Counted from the stretch's first letter, positions 9,658-18,930 are shown. The stretch is 64,000 bases of DNA from an uncultured Acidimicrobiales bacterium (GCA_937922805.1 CALAJV010000018.1:1-64000); one strand, 5' to 3'. Program-made: numbers and translations. Notes: generated from the sequence alone by a model not told the origin.

Positions 9658-9854
9658 TTTGCGCCACCACTGATCACTGGGCGAATCTCAACCTCGTCAT
9701 CGTTGCTCAACAGGGCATCCGATGGAATCAGTGTTCCGCCACCGATGACCAGAACCGACTCGCGGTTAAGCTTTAGCCTGCTTAGCAGTTTCACTACTGA
9801 GATTGGCCCCTCGACTTCAATTTCTCTTGTTGGGTTGCGAAGCACGACTTTCAC
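9654..9854 (-). CDS. ttuB: ubiquitin-like sulfur carrier, TtuB/MoaD/ThiS type
   Basis: This 66-residue beta-grasp protein starts [16 protein letters not shown] and ends RPVISGGAN. Placement directly before ttuA and the C-terminal SGG identify it as the TtuB-like sulfur donor for tRNA thiolation rather than a ThiS or MoaD. In characterised carriers the diglycine is the extreme C-terminus and becomes a thiocarboxylate. Here Ala-Asn follows it, so the protein would need trimming, or it works differently. It is the first gene of the ttuB-ttuA-trmI operon. No E1-like activating gene (ttuC) is in the window. Confidence 0.82.
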   Translation of the reverse strand: MKVVLRNPTREIEVEGPISVVKLLSRLKLNRESVLVIGGGTLIPSDALLSNDDEVEIRPVISGGAN

Positions 9855-9927
9855 GATCTAATCATGCCAGTGAAACACCTTGGCCCAACACCCAAGTGCA
9901 GTTCATCTGGTCTTTCGAGCGGTTTGA

Positions 9928-10197
9928 CTAGCCTGACTTCGCTAGTTTCTTGAGATCGCGCTTTCGCTTCTTCTTCTCTCGCCTAAGTTCCCGGATCTGC
10001 TTCTTGTGTGAGATCGGCAAATGCTCGATCAGAATGGTCTCGCCTTTCTTGATACTCGAAAAATCTACCAACTCCCGTCGGCCTAGAACCGACCGAACGG
10101 CGCGGACGACGAACAACGCACCAGTTACGTACATCCACGATCGAGTACGGCCACCGAAGTATCGACTAAGGGCCCAGACGAGAAGGCGTTGAAGCAC
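9928..10197 (-). CDS. small basic membrane-associated protein, unknown function
   Basis: This 89-residue protein has one hydrophobic stretch near residues 22-38, a middle segment DFSSIKKGETILIEHLP and a strongly basic C-terminus with alternating Lys/Arg/Glu that is probably helical and cytoplasmic. I do not recognise a family. It lies downstream of two other small membrane proteins on the same strand. Its start overlaps the stop of the 69-residue gene by one base, so the pair is almost certainly co-transcribed. Confidence 0.7.
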   Translation of the reverse strand: MLQRLLVWALSRYFGGRTRSWMYVTGALFVVRAVRSVLGRRELVDFSSIKKGETILIEHLPISHKKQIRELRREKKKRKRDLKKLAKSG

Positions 10198-10406
10198 TAG
10201 AACCTTCGAATTTCAAGTACGGAGCTTTTCTTCTTGCCGGCCTTGCGGCCGAGAACGTAAATAATCAAAAAGATGATTACGGCACCGATTGTGCCGCCGA
10301 GAGCAAGTTTTTTCTTGCTGTCTTCGGCCACGACATCTACCTGGCCCTGGATGTCTCGAAATTTTGCCTCGATATCAGCGGGCGTTATTCCTGTCGTCTC
10401 GGTCAT
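10197..10406 (-). CDS. small single-pass membrane protein, unknown function
   Basis: This 69-residue protein has a hydrophilic N-terminal half (TPADIEAKFRDIQGQVD), one transmembrane segment at about 36-54 (GTIGAVIIFLIIYVLG) and a short basic tail. It ends where the 89-residue gene begins. The layout resembles small actinobacterial membrane proteins often found near holin-like genes. No function is assigned. Confidence 0.7.
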   Translation of the reverse strand: MTETTGITPADIEAKFRDIQGQVDVVAEDSKKKLALGGTIGAVIIFLIIYVLGRKAGKKKSSVLEIRRF

Positions 10407-10526
10407 GGCTGCTTTCTGGACGTAACTGATCTGGTGGCTAAGGACTCTCCGACTAGTAGAACCAAGTATTGGAGAGGTATCTAAATACTAACTGGTCAGC
10501 GTCTTAGTCGGGCCGAAAATTTGGTT

Positions 10527-10853
10527 CTAGATTCTATCGGAGGTGACGGGAGCAACTTTGCGTTTCGCCCGACCCAATGCGAGGAAAATGAGCGCCATGG
10601 CTAGCCCAAGTACCGTCAGAGATATTAGGTATGGGACCGTTGAGAGGAATGATGACCCGGTGAAGAACGTCTGCGCCAGTCGAAGCGCTCCGAGGCCGAC
10701 GAAAAGGGCGCCCAGAAACATTAGGAGTGAGCCGGCGACTCCTAGGCCAAGATATCGCCCGAGTCGCTTGAGTGGCTCGACCGTTTCTTGCTTGGCGTAG
10801 TCGACCAGCATGCCCTGAATTTCTTGCGCGCCTTCTAGCGGGCTATTGCTCAT
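10527..10853 (-). CDS. holin-superfamily-like small membrane protein
   Basis: This 108-residue protein has an amphipathic N-terminus (QGMLVDYAKQETVEPLKRLGRYLG) and two hydrophobic segments at about 36-62 and 73-94, followed by a basic tail. The pattern matches the 'phage holin family' or Actinobacterial Holin-X membrane proteins found in many chromosomes, which are not necessarily phage-related. It heads a cluster of three small membrane-protein genes on the minus strand (10853 to 9928), 120 bp from the next. No phage genes are nearby. Confidence 0.75.
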   Translation of the reverse strand: MSNSPLEGAQEIQGMLVDYAKQETVEPLKRLGRYLGLGVAGSLLMFLGALFVGLGALRLAQTFFTGSSFLSTVPYLISLTVLGLAMALIFLALGRAKRKVAPVTSDRI

Positions 10854-10974
10854 GGTTTCGTTCCTTCGACTGGACTGTTCTTAGTGGTCTCGACTCTTCG
10901 GCGACGGCGTGAACTACCAACCATTGTCGGGATCTGGCGAGGTGCTCTAACGGTGTCAGTATATTCGCTGAACT

Positions 10975-11640
10975 CTAGCGTCCCCGCAGTTGCAAGTCGA
11001 TGATCTCTAGCGTTTCGACGATCAGTGAATCAAGAATTCTGAGCCGGTCTGACGCCGATGCAGCCCCAAGTAGGCGCTGTTTGTCGAATGGTCCGACCGG
11101 CAACATCGCCGACATCTGCATCGTGGCCGTAGAAAGGTCGTCGCTGAAATCTCCTGGTACTTCGCCAATATCAACGCCCGCTTCAGAAGCAAGCGCTACG
11201 CACCGTTTGAAATTCTGTATAACTTCGGCGACCTCTGGAACGCACGGCCCGTCAGGATCGACAGTTAGCGGCTCTGCCTGATCTGGCCACATCTCGATTG
11301 AAGCAAGCGGGTATGGGTTATCCGGAAGCCATTCTGTAATCTTGAACCGATCAGTCCCTACCGCGATTAGGGCCCATCTTCCATCGTCAATTTGTTCGGC
11401 GTCTGCTATCTCGGCAACGGTCCCATACAAAGAGCGCTGATCGTCTCCCCCGGTATCGAGTCCCTTCTCTATCAAAACCACACCGAACTTTCGGTCGCCA
11501 TCAATGATGTCGGAGACCAGTGCCCGATAGCGCGGCTCGAAAATGTGCAGCGGCAAGATCATCGTCGGAAACAAGACTGTTTGCAAAGGAAATTGGGGAA
11601 GGACCGGCACGGTATTCAAACCGTACTCACCGATTGGCAT
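10975..11640 (-). CDS. LON peptidase substrate-binding-domain protein
   Basis: This 221-residue protein contains only the N-terminal substrate-binding domain of Lon. FPLQTVLFPTMILPLHIFEPRYR lies near residues 17-39 and YGTVAEIADAEQIDDGRW near 88-105, with no ATPase or protease domain. Stand-alone proteins of this type are common in actinobacteria, and their role is not established. The gene follows the PBP4-type peptidase gene by 51-56 bp on the same strand and may share its transcript. Confidence 0.88.
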   Translation of the reverse strand: MPIGEYGLNTVPVLPQFPLQTVLFPTMILPLHIFEPRYRALVSDIIDGDRKFGVVLIEKGLDTGGDDQRSLYGTVAEIADAEQIDDGRWALIAVGTDRFKITEWLPDNPYPLASIEMWPDQAEPLTVDPDGPCVPEVAEVIQNFKRCVALASEAGVDIGEVPGDFSDDLSTATMQMSAMLPVGPFDKQRLLGAASASDRLRILDSLIVETLEIIDLQLRGR

Positions 11641-11696
11641 TGACGCCGTATCGCAGCCGAAATTGTTGGCTACTACGGCCAGAATTGGCGTTGCGT

Positions 11697-13145
11697 CTAG
11701 TTGTCGATCGGTTCGCTTGGATCGAGAGATTCAATCGAAGGACCGAGCGGATATTTTGACAGTTCTTCGACGAAAGACTCCTGAACCGCCAAGACTTCGT
11801 CGTTACTAATCGCTTCGTCATTGGCGATGTAAGAGAAAATGACTTGGGCTTCCGGCTCCGACGATGACTGAACAAAGCCTGACAACGCTCGAACTGTTCG
11901 TAGAGATCCAGTTTTTCCAAAAACCTGACCGGCTAGCGGCGTGTCAACATACCGGTCGGCCAGACTTCCGCGACTTGATGCAATGGAAAGCGAATCACCG
12001 AGCGGTGAGCGGAACTGACTGTCGATCAAGATCTTAGTGATTGCGCTACACGTTAGCCGATCGGACTCAGCCAATCCCGACCCGTCGTTCACGATCACGT
12101 CGGTCATCGGAACGCCTTGGTTCGTTAGATAGCGGGTGATGGCTTGGGCGCCTTCGGCAGTTGTGCCCAGCGCTCCTGACGCCAAAGCAATCTCCTTTAG
12201 CAACAACTCAGCGCCAATGTTGGAGCTATAGCTGTTCACATGAGTAATGGTGTCGGTCAGCGGCGGCGAGTCGATGCTCGCGACGGTGACTGTAATCGGA
12301 GGGGCGACGCCGACCTCGGTCCCTTCAATGGAGATTCCTCTTTCTTGGAGCAACCCGGCTAACACCGAAGCAGCATGCAGCGGAGGGTTGTCAGTTTCGG
12401 ACCGTTGCCGGAACGAGTTCTGAAACTGTGCGGGCCAATCAACGAAACCTTCGTTCACGGTCAGCGCCGATAGTGGTCCGGATTGTTTCTGCTGGATAAG
12501 ACGGCTATCCCATGGCCCATACCGTTCAGAGTCATAGCGTGATTCGTCACCGACGACCGATCCAGCGATCTCTGTGACGCCAGCATTTCGGATGCTGTCG
12601 GCAAGGTCCTCAAGGCGGGTGTGGCTTCGATCAGCGTTAGAACCATATTGGGCCAGCCAATCATCAGTAACCAAAAAGGGGTCCCCTGACCCAACGAAGT
12701 AGAGGTTTCCTTGTATAACTCCGTCGATTGGCAAGGCCTCGGCTACTACTTGTGTGGTAAATACGTGATCGGGACCAAGAATGCCGAGAGCTGCGTATGT
12801 TGTCACCAGCTTCTGATTGGATGCTGGAATTAGTCCGCCTGAAGAGCTCGATTGTTCTGCAACGACACGGCCGGAAATAGCAACTGAGGCACAGGTCATC
12901 GATGGCGATTTACGAATGACCGACCCGACAGCCGGAATGAGTAGATCTTCGCTCAGCGGCGCCCGTAACGACTGCGGAATTCTTCGTGCCGACAGCATCG
13001 GAGTCGGCGCAGACATAGCGTAGACCTCGGCGTCGGCCTCGATCGGATCGAAGTCCGCTCGGTTGGCGGCTTGCCAGGCCCCTAGAGCAATTAAGCCCAA
13101 AAGAACTGGTGGGAGAATCCGAGATACGACTTGACCGACAGTCAT
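11697..13145 (-). CDS. dacB: D-alanyl-D-alanine carboxypeptidase/endopeptidase, PBP4 (S13) family
   Basis: This protein of about 482 residues is exported, with a transmembrane signal segment near residues 9-27. It trims or cleaves peptidoglycan peptides. The three penicillin-binding motifs are visible: SNQK (SxxK) near residue 109, SSN near residue 310 (HVNSYSSNIGAELL) and KTGS near residue 425. Length fits the family (about 450-500). Two starts are possible. The ATG at 13145 has AGGG about 8 nt upstream, while the GTG at 13154 is too close to it, so 13145 is preferred. No MPN-like partner is seen. Confidence 0.9.
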   Translation of the reverse strand: MTVGQVVSRILPPVLLGLIALGAWQAANRADFDPIEADAEVYAMSAPTPMLSARRIPQSLRAPLSEDLLIPAVGSVIRKSPSMTCASVAISGRVVAEQSSSSGGLIPASNQKLVTTYAALGILGPDHVFTTQVVAEALPIDGVIQGNLYFVGSGDPFLVTDDWLAQYGSNADRSHTRLEDLADSIRNAGVTEIAGSVVGDESRYDSERYGPWDSRLIQQKQSGPLSALTVNEGFVDWPAQFQNSFRQRSETDNPPLHAASVLAGLLQERGISIEGTEVGVAPPITVTVASIDSPPLTDTITHVNSYSSNIGAELLLKEIALASGALGTTAEGAQAITRYLTNQGVPMTDVIVNDGSGLAESDRLTCSAITKILIDSQFRSPLGDSLSIASSRGSLADRYVDTPLAGQVFGKTGSLRTVRALSGFVQSSSEPEAQVIFSYIANDEAISNDEVLAVQESFVEELSKYPLGPSIESLDPSEPIDN

Positions 13146-13257
13146 TCCGATCACCCTAGCCTGCTTGAGCCAACCATCGGGCTCGCTGTCGCAGGTAACT
13201 TTCCAACCATTAGCGGCTGTCGCCGTCCGCAGTGCTGGGACGGCGACGCTCCTACCA

Positions 13258-13863
13258 CTAATCGATTGGTATCAAAGCCGACCGGACAAATGACCGAACA
13301 TGTTCAAACCGGGCCTCGAGCGCTTCGGGAGCAAGAGGGTCACGGTTGAGAAGGCCAGCCAGCATCCAATGGTCGGAGAAGTAACTTAGGAGAGCCCCGT
13401 ACCCAGTCAGTACTAGATTTTCTGGGTCGTGGCGGCGAAAATTGCCCGCATCCATTTCTCGTTCGAAGAAGGCGACCGACCTCAAAAAGAAGGGTCGAAG
13501 CGCAGCTCCAAGGTCGTAACCAAGGTGGCTTTTCTCGGTTAGTGCCTCGCGGCGAACGATCCGAATGAGATCGGGGTTGGACCGGAAAAAGTCAAAGCTG
13601 ACGGCCAAAATTCGGTCAACAAGGTCCCACCCTTCGAGCGGTTCAGTTCGGACCTGGCTTATCTGTCGGCCCCAGTCTTCGAGTGCATCGTGCATCACCT
13701 GCTGGTAGATAGCTTCTTTCGAAGGAAAGTAGTGCAAAAGGCTTGGCCGGCGAATGCCGACGCCGGCAGCTATGTCGTTGAGCGAAGTGCCTTCGAACCC
13801 TTGATTAGCGAAGCACTGCACAGCCTCAGAAAGAATGAGGTCCCGGGTTGGGCGATCGGTCAC
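13258..13863 (-). CDS. TetR-family transcriptional regulator
   Basis: This 201-residue protein has a TetR N-terminal helix-turn-helix at about 8-55 ([22 protein letters not shown], then [21 protein letters not shown]) and a C-terminal ligand-binding helical domain rich in aromatic residues. The ligand and targets are unknown. It is divergent from the FIST-containing pair at 13941-15483 with 77 bp between, so that pair or the gene itself is the likeliest target. This is inference, since no clear operator palindrome was identified. Confidence 0.9.
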   Translation of the reverse strand: MTDRPTRDLILSEAVQCFANQGFEGTSLNDIAAGVGIRRPSLLHYFPSKEAIYQQVMHDALEDWGRQISQVRTEPLEGWDLVDRILAVSFDFFRSNPDLIRIVRREALTEKSHLGYDLGAALRPFFLRSVAFFEREMDAGNFRRHDPENLVLTGYGALLSYFSDHWMLAGLLNRDPLAPEALEARFEHVRSFVRSALIPID

Positions 13864-13940
13864 AGTAAGAAGATAGTCGTCTCGGTCCGCAGCGCCACCC
13901 GAGAGGGCTTCAATTCTGCCAGAGTTGGTAGTGTTGAACG

Positions 13941-14345
13941 ATGGAAATTGTTGCTGCAGTGTTTATGGACGACATCGAACTTCGGTCGGTGCCCGGCCCA
14001 TCAACTCGGATTGACCTGGCTGGCGTGCAGTTCTCGGCTCCCGCTCCGGCTCCGGTGCCAGTCTCGATAGCCCCTCACCTTGTTGTACTGGTTTGGAATC
14101 CGCCGAGTGGTGACGAGTTGGGCGCACTCGAGGTTGTATTTCGGCCTTACGAAGGCGATGAAGAAGCTGAACCCTTGGCTCGAAACGCCCAGCCGCTTCA
14201 GATCGAGCCCGGAAAGTTCAACTACCGTCTTGTCCGGGCCGAACTGATGTTTGAAGACTATGAGACAGTGGTGGCCCACTGTCGTATTGGGGACGGACCA
14301 ATTCGGAAAGTTCCATACACGTTGCTGCCTCCAGTCGAAGGCTGA
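13941..14345 (+). CDS. conserved hypothetical protein, DUF6941-like
   Basis: This 134-residue protein has no signal peptide or membrane segment. It is beta-strand-rich with the pattern [55 protein letters not shown] and RKVPYTLLP. The small beta-sandwich look recalls actinobacterial DUF6941 proteins, but I am not certain. It begins at ATG 13941 with no strong ribosome binding site and is followed one base later by the FIST gene, so the two are co-transcribed. Confidence 0.72.
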   Translation: MEIVAAVFMDDIELRSVPGPSTRIDLAGVQFSAPAPAPVPVSIAPHLVVLVWNPPSGDELGALEVVFRPYEGDEEAEPLARNAQPLQIEPGKFNYRLVRAELMFEDYETVVAHCRIGDGPIRKVPYTLLPPVEG

Positions 14346-14346
14346 G

Positions 14347-15483
14347 ATGGCACGTTTTGCATCCGCCCTTTCGCAGCACCCGCTGGCTGCAACTGCTGTT
14401 GGCGAGGTAATCGGGCATTTATCCGATCAACTTGACGACCTGCCAGACGTTCTCGTGATGTTCATTTCAGGTTCGTATCTAGAGAACGTCGAGTCTATTG
14501 CCGAGACGATTAGGGAGGTTCTTGCCCCGCGCTGCTTCATTGGTTGCTCAGCCGTTGGCGTAGTCGGAGGTTCGCAAGAAATTGAACAGGATCGTGGTTT
14601 GGCAGTCTGGGCTGGGTGTATTCCTGGCGCTCAAACGTTTCGAGTCGAGCCTGGCGATCATGGAGTGATTGGGTTCGAGTCGACGATTAGTGCGCTGGCT
14701 CCTGGCAGCACCGCAGTACTGCTGGCCGATCCGTTCAGTGTTCCGGTCGAGTCGCTGCTTTCACAATTAGATCAGTTCAATATCGACAACGAATCTTTGG
14801 TATCGATCGTTGGAGGGCTGGCATCGGCTGGTCGGAGCCCAGGCCAGAACGTTTTAATTGTGGATGACGAGATAGTCAATGATGGTGCCGTCGGCGTAAT
14901 CTTCGGTCCTCGCGTCGCCAGCCCACTCGTAAGTCAGGGCTGTCGACCTATTGGAAGCCCCTGGACGGTGACCAAAGCCAATGGTCAGTTGGTTCAAGAA
15001 CTAGCGGGCGAGCCAGCGATGGGAAGGCTCGATGTGATGCTCGAAGGTCTGAGCGAAGATGAGCGACGGCTCGTCGCTCGAGGGCTTCACGTCGGTATCG
15101 TCGCCAACGAGAATGCTGATGCCTTTACCCAAGGGGACTTTCTCATTCGGGCCGTTCTTGGCGCTGATCGGGCCACCGGCTCAATCGCAGTTGGAGCTGC
15201 CGTTGAGATTGGCCAGGTGCTGCAGTTCCAGGTTCGCGATGAACAATCAGCCTCAGCCGAGCTTCAGAGCTTGCTACAAGAAGTTGAAGGACGAGGCGCT
15301 CTGGTCTTTACGTGCAATGGGAGAGGATCACATCTATTCACCGAAGCTAATCATGATGCGACAGCCGTTTACGAGCGGGTTGGATCAGCCGTTAGCGGTA
15401 TGTTCTGTGCTGGCGAAATTGGCCCAGTAGGAGCCCAGCAGGCCCTTCATGGCTTTACTGCCACTGTGCTTGTGTTCGCTTAG
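14347..15483 (+). CDS. FIST N and C domain protein
   Basis: This 378-residue protein has the FIST signature: an N-terminal FIST domain (VMFISGSYLENVESIAETIRE, CFIGCSAVGVVGGSQEIE, VVSIVGGLASAGRS-type strands) and a C-terminal FIST_C domain (FLIRAVLGADRATGSIAVGA, GALVFTCNGRGSHLF, GMFCAGEIGPVG). FIST domains are thought to sense small ligands such as amino acids. Stand-alone forms have no defined output. An in-frame start at 14251 would overlap the preceding gene by 95 bp. The ATG at 14347, one base after that gene's stop, is the sensible start. Confidence 0.88.
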   Translation: MARFASALSQHPLAATAVGEVIGHLSDQLDDLPDVLVMFISGSYLENVESIAETIREVLAPRCFIGCSAVGVVGGSQEIEQDRGLAVWAGCIPGAQTFRVEPGDHGVIGFESTISALAPGSTAVLLADPFSVPVESLLSQLDQFNIDNESLVSIVGGLASAGRSPGQNVLIVDDEIVNDGAVGVIFGPRVASPLVSQGCRPIGSPWTVTKANGQLVQELAGEPAMGRLDVMLEGLSEDERRLVARGLHVGIVANENADAFTQGDFLIRAVLGADRATGSIAVGAAVEIGQVLQFQVRDEQSASAELQSLLQEVEGRGALVFTCNGRGSHLFTEANHDATAVYERVGSAVSGMFCAGEIGPVGAQQALHGFTATVLVFA

Positions 15484-15524
15484 ACAACAAGATGAGTCCT
15501 TCCCGCCTTCGGTGACTGTTGTAG

Positions 15525-15544
15525 AAGGCGCTTCGGCGTCTTTC
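15525..15544 (+). terminator. possible intrinsic terminator after the FIST gene
   Basis: AAGGCGC (15525-15531), loop TTCG, then GCGTCTT (15536-15542) form a 7-bp stem with one G-U pair and a stable UUCG tetraloop, followed by TCCC. It lies 42 bp past the FIST stop. The T-tract is short, so efficiency is uncertain. Confidence 0.45.
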
Positions 15545-15708
15545 CCGCTCTAATCTCGCGGCCTATTTGCTTGCTATTCCACTTGGAATGAACGTTGTGC
15601 TGTCGAGACCAACTTAGCCTGCTACCGTTGGCGCCGTTCATGTGGTAAAAGTCGAGTTGTCAGGTAATAGATCGGGCCCGAGGCCGTGATCTGCAAGAAA
15701 GGCCTTCC

Positions 15709-17679
15709 GTGAGTAAATCAGCGACAAACCTGACCCCCGAGCTTCAGCTCAAGGGCATCAACGTAATCCGGGCCCTTGCTCTGGATGGGCCGGAGGCGGC
15801 GAACTCTGGGCACCAGGGCACGGCCATGGCCCTTGCCCCACTAGCCCACGTTCTGTTCACTCGAGTTCTCCGCTATGACGCTTCGGATCCGAGCTGGCCT
15901 GATCGCGATCGCTTCATTCTTTCGGCCGGTCACGCATCGATGCTTCATTATTCGATGCTTTACCTAACCGGACACGGTTTAGAGCTGGACGATCTCCGGC
16001 AGTTCCGGCAATGGGACTCAGCTACCCCCGGTCACCCCGAAGCTGGCCACACGGCCGGGATCGAGGTAACAACCGGACCGCTCGGGCAAGGATTTGCCAA
16101 CGCAGTCGGAATGGCCATTGCTGAGCGTTTCCTGCGCTCAACCCACGGTGAAGAACTGTGCGACCACCACACATTCGTAATCGCTGGCGACGGTGATCTC
16201 TCTGAGGGGATTAGCCACGAGGCCGCATCATTGGCCGGGCACCTCGGGTTGGGTCGCCTGATAGCGTTCTATGACGACAACCACATAACGATTGATGGTC
16301 CCACCGAGCTGGCGCTAACCGATAACGCAGCAGCCCGCTTTATCTCGTACGGGTGGGATGTCATCGAGCTTGGTGAAGTCCCTAACGATCTAAACGCTTT
16401 GACTGATGCTGTCAGCCGGGCCAAACGGGTTACGGACCGTCCGACGCTAATTATCGTCCGGTCCCGAATCGGCTACCCCTCCCCTGGACTGACCGATCAT
16501 CACTCAGCTCACGGAAATCCGTTCGACGCAGCAGAGATTGCAGCAACCAAAAAGGCGATGAGGTTGCCTCAGGACGAGCAGTTTTGGGTTCCCGACGATG
16601 TATTAGAGATGTATCGAGAAGCGGGAAGTAAGGGCCATCAGGATCGACTCGATTGGCAAAATAGAGTCGACGAGTCTGACAACAAAGCGGCGTGGGCTGA
16701 CAGCTGGAACCTGTCAGTTGATCCTGATCAACTTCGACAGGTAGCAGACGAGTACAAGCCGGGTAGCGAGGTCGCAACCAGAAAAGCATCGCAAGCTTGC
16801 GTTGCCGCCCTGGCCGAAACCGTCACTGGTCTGATTGGTGGCTCAGCCGACTTGACCGGGAATACCGGAACCAAAATCTCTGACACGGCCCAATCGGCCG
16901 GTGCCGGTCAGGGCCAACAGATCTACTTTGGGATCCGCGAACATGCGATGGGAGCCGCTCTAGTAGGAGCAGCTCGCCACGGAGGCGTTGTTCCAATCGC
17001 AGGCACGTTCCTCGTCTTCGCTGACTATATGCGTCCCGCTGTGCGGCTGGCTGCAATGTCGAAGGCCAAGTGCGTCTTTGTTTGGACGCACGATTCGGTC
17101 GGTGTTGGTGAGGATGGGCCGACGCATCAGCCCATTGAGCAGGTCATGAGTCTTCGAGCCATCCCCGATCTACAGGTAATCCGTCCCGCCGACGCAACAG
17201 AAGTTGCGGGAGCATGGCGCTTGGCACTTGAAACCGATGGCCCGACTGCGATGATTCTGAGTCGCCAGGGATTGCCCGTTCTCGATGGCAGCGACTTTGA
17301 ACTGGTGGCGCAAGGGGCTTATGCGGTCGTCGAACATGACAGTCCAGATGTTGTGTTGGTAGGAACGGGTAGCGAGGTCTCGGTTTGTATCGAGGCGGCG
17401 TCGACTCTGTCGACCAACGGTCATTCGGTTCGAGTTGTGTCAATGCCAAGTTGGTCAAGATTTGAGATGCAGACCGAAGAACTACAATCTTCAGTTTTGC
17501 CGCCTGAGGTTCCAACCGTCTCACTTGAGGCTGGCGTCACCCTTGGGTGGGAACGGTACGCCGACATTCCTCTTGGAATCAACCGGTTCGGAGCGTCGGC
17601 TCCGGGAAAGACCGTCCTCGATAAGTTAGGGATTAATGCTGCGAATGTTGTTGCAGCAGCCGAAGATCTTTTGTCATAA
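15709..17679 (+). CDS. tkt: transketolase
   Basis: This 656-residue thiamine-diphosphate enzyme transfers two-carbon ketol units in the pentose phosphate pathway. Visible features are GHQGTAMALAPLAHVLF near the N-terminus, HPEAGHTAGIEVTTGPLGQG near 115, the ThDP-binding GDGDLSEGISHEAASLAG near 160-177, and the pyrimidine-domain HDSVGVGEDGPTHQPIEQ near 460. The start is GTG at 15709 with AAGAAAGG upstream. Transaldolase follows 93 bp downstream on the same strand, so the non-oxidative branch is probably co-expressed. Confidence 0.96.
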   Translation: MSKSATNLTPELQLKGINVIRALALDGPEAANSGHQGTAMALAPLAHVLFTRVLRYDASDPSWPDRDRFILSAGHASMLHYSMLYLTGHGLELDDLRQFRQWDSATPGHPEAGHTAGIEVTTGPLGQGFANAVGMAIAERFLRSTHGEELCDHHTFVIAGDGDLSEGISHEAASLAGHLGLGRLIAFYDDNHITIDGPTELALTDNAAARFISYGWDVIELGEVPNDLNALTDAVSRAKRVTDRPTLIIVRSRIGYPSPGLTDHHSAHGNPFDAAEIAATKKAMRLPQDEQFWVPDDVLEMYREAGSKGHQDRLDWQNRVDESDNKAAWADSWNLSVDPDQLRQVADEYKPGSEVATRKASQACVAALAETVTGLIGGSADLTGNTGTKISDTAQSAGAGQGQQIYFGIREHAMGAALVGAARHGGVVPIAGTFLVFADYMRPAVRLAAMSKAKCVFVWTHDSVGVGEDGPTHQPIEQVMSLRAIPDLQVIRPADATEVAGAWRLALETDGPTAMILSRQGLPVLDGSDFELVAQGAYAVVEHDSPDVVLVGTGSEVSVCIEAASTLSTNGHSVRVVSMPSWSRFEMQTEELQSSVLPPEVPTVSLEAGVTLGWERYADIPLGINRFGASAPGKTVLDKLGINAANVVAAAEDLLS

Positions 17680-17772
17680 CTATGGCCATCGCCTGAAGCG
17701 CCCACAGTTTGCGGGACGATTCTATGATGGAATAACACACCCGCTCGGGTGTCGAAAAGAAACGGAGCGAAC

Positions 17773-18873
17773 ATGGGTCGCCTTCATGACGTTTATGATA
17801 ATCATGGTCAGAGTCCATGGCTGGACAATCTCCGCCGTGGCTGGATCACATCTGGTGAGCTTCAAAAATGGCTCGATCGCGGCGTCCGAGGGTTGACATC
17901 GAATCCGTCGATCTTTGCCAACGCAATGACCCAGACCAACGATTACGACGCTGAACTAAAAGAGCTGGTAACTTCGGGCGCCAGCGTTGAGGACAGCTAT
18001 TGGCAGCTCGTTGTCAATGACATAACCCAAGCACTTCAGATTCTCCTTCCCATCCACCAAGAATCCGCCGGTGAAGACGGCTACGTTTCGGTCGAGGTGT
18101 CGCCCACGTTGGCTTATGACGAGCAGGGTACGGTGGCCGCGGCTCGAGCGTTGGACGACCGGATTGAAGCCCCAAACCTATACATCAAGGTTCCGGCTAC
18201 GGCCGAGGGCATACCGGCCATCAAAACCCTCGTAAGCGAGTCACGCTCGATAAACGTGACGCTGATATTCAGCCTCGAACGATACGGCGACGTTATGGAA
18301 GCGTACATTGGTGGCCTTGAGCAGGTTGAAGAAAGTGACCTGTCATCAATCTCTTCTGTCGCGTCGTTCTTTATCAGCAGAGTCGACGTCGAAGTTGATC
18401 AGCGGTTAAACGAAATAGGGACCGAACGAGCACTCGGGCTTCGAGGTAAAGCAGCTATTGCCCAGGGGCAGCTGGCATATCAACAGTTTCTCGAGAAGTT
18501 CTCGGGCCCCCGGTGGGACGCACTTGCTTCAAAAGGGGCACGGCTGCAACGTCCGCTGTGGGCTTCAACATCAACAAAAGATCCGTCCTATCCCGACACG
18601 CTCTACGTTGATACCTTGATTGGCCCGAACACGGTCAACACACTGCCAGACAAAACACTCCTGGCGTTCGATGACCACGGAACCGTCGAGCGCACTGTTG
18701 ATGCCGACCCAGCGTGGGCTGCCCGAATTGTTGATGACCTGCAAAGCCTCGGAATTGACCTTGAAGAGGTTGCGACCAAACTTGAGCAAGAAGGCGTAGA
18801 CAGTTTTGCCAAGAGCTTCGAAGATGTCCTCGGGGTTTTGGCTGATCGATCCAAAACGATCGACGTTGATTGA
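17773..18873 (+). CDS. tal: transaldolase
   Basis: This 366-residue enzyme transfers a dihydroxyacetone unit between sugar phosphates by a Schiff-base lysine. Visible features are LTSNPSIFANAM near residue 40, DGYVSVEVSPTLA near 100, and LYIKVPATAEGIPAI near 138, which contains the active Lys. Length fits the actinobacterial long form. An upstream GTG at 17749 is in frame, but GGAG lies 6-7 nt before the ATG at 17773, so that start is chosen. It pairs with the upstream transketolase. Confidence 0.95.
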   Translation: MGRLHDVYDNHGQSPWLDNLRRGWITSGELQKWLDRGVRGLTSNPSIFANAMTQTNDYDAELKELVTSGASVEDSYWQLVVNDITQALQILLPIHQESAGEDGYVSVEVSPTLAYDEQGTVAAARALDDRIEAPNLYIKVPATAEGIPAIKTLVSESRSINVTLIFSLERYGDVMEAYIGGLEQVEESDLSSISSVASFFISRVDVEVDQRLNEIGTERALGLRGKAAIAQGQLAYQQFLEKFSGPRWDALASKGARLQRPLWASTSTKDPSYPDTLYVDTLIGPNTVNTLPDKTLLAFDDHGTVERTVDADPAWAARIVDDLQSLGIDLEEVATKLEQEGVDSFAKSFEDVLGVLADRSKTIDVD

Positions 18874-18930
18874 CAGCAGCACTAGCCGAAGCGATGACCT
18901 TGGCTGCTGCGGTGCTAGTTGAAGCAGCGG

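Noticed and set aside
14251..14346. Longer N-terminus of the FIST protein
   Set aside because: It would overlap the preceding gene by 95 bp in another frame and adds a segment unlike the FIST fold.
18874..18930. Inverted GCAGC/GCTGC sequence between the convergent tal and glycosidase genes
   Set aside because: The stem is broken by a 3-nt bulge and a long loop and has no T-tract, so it is too weak to call a terminator.
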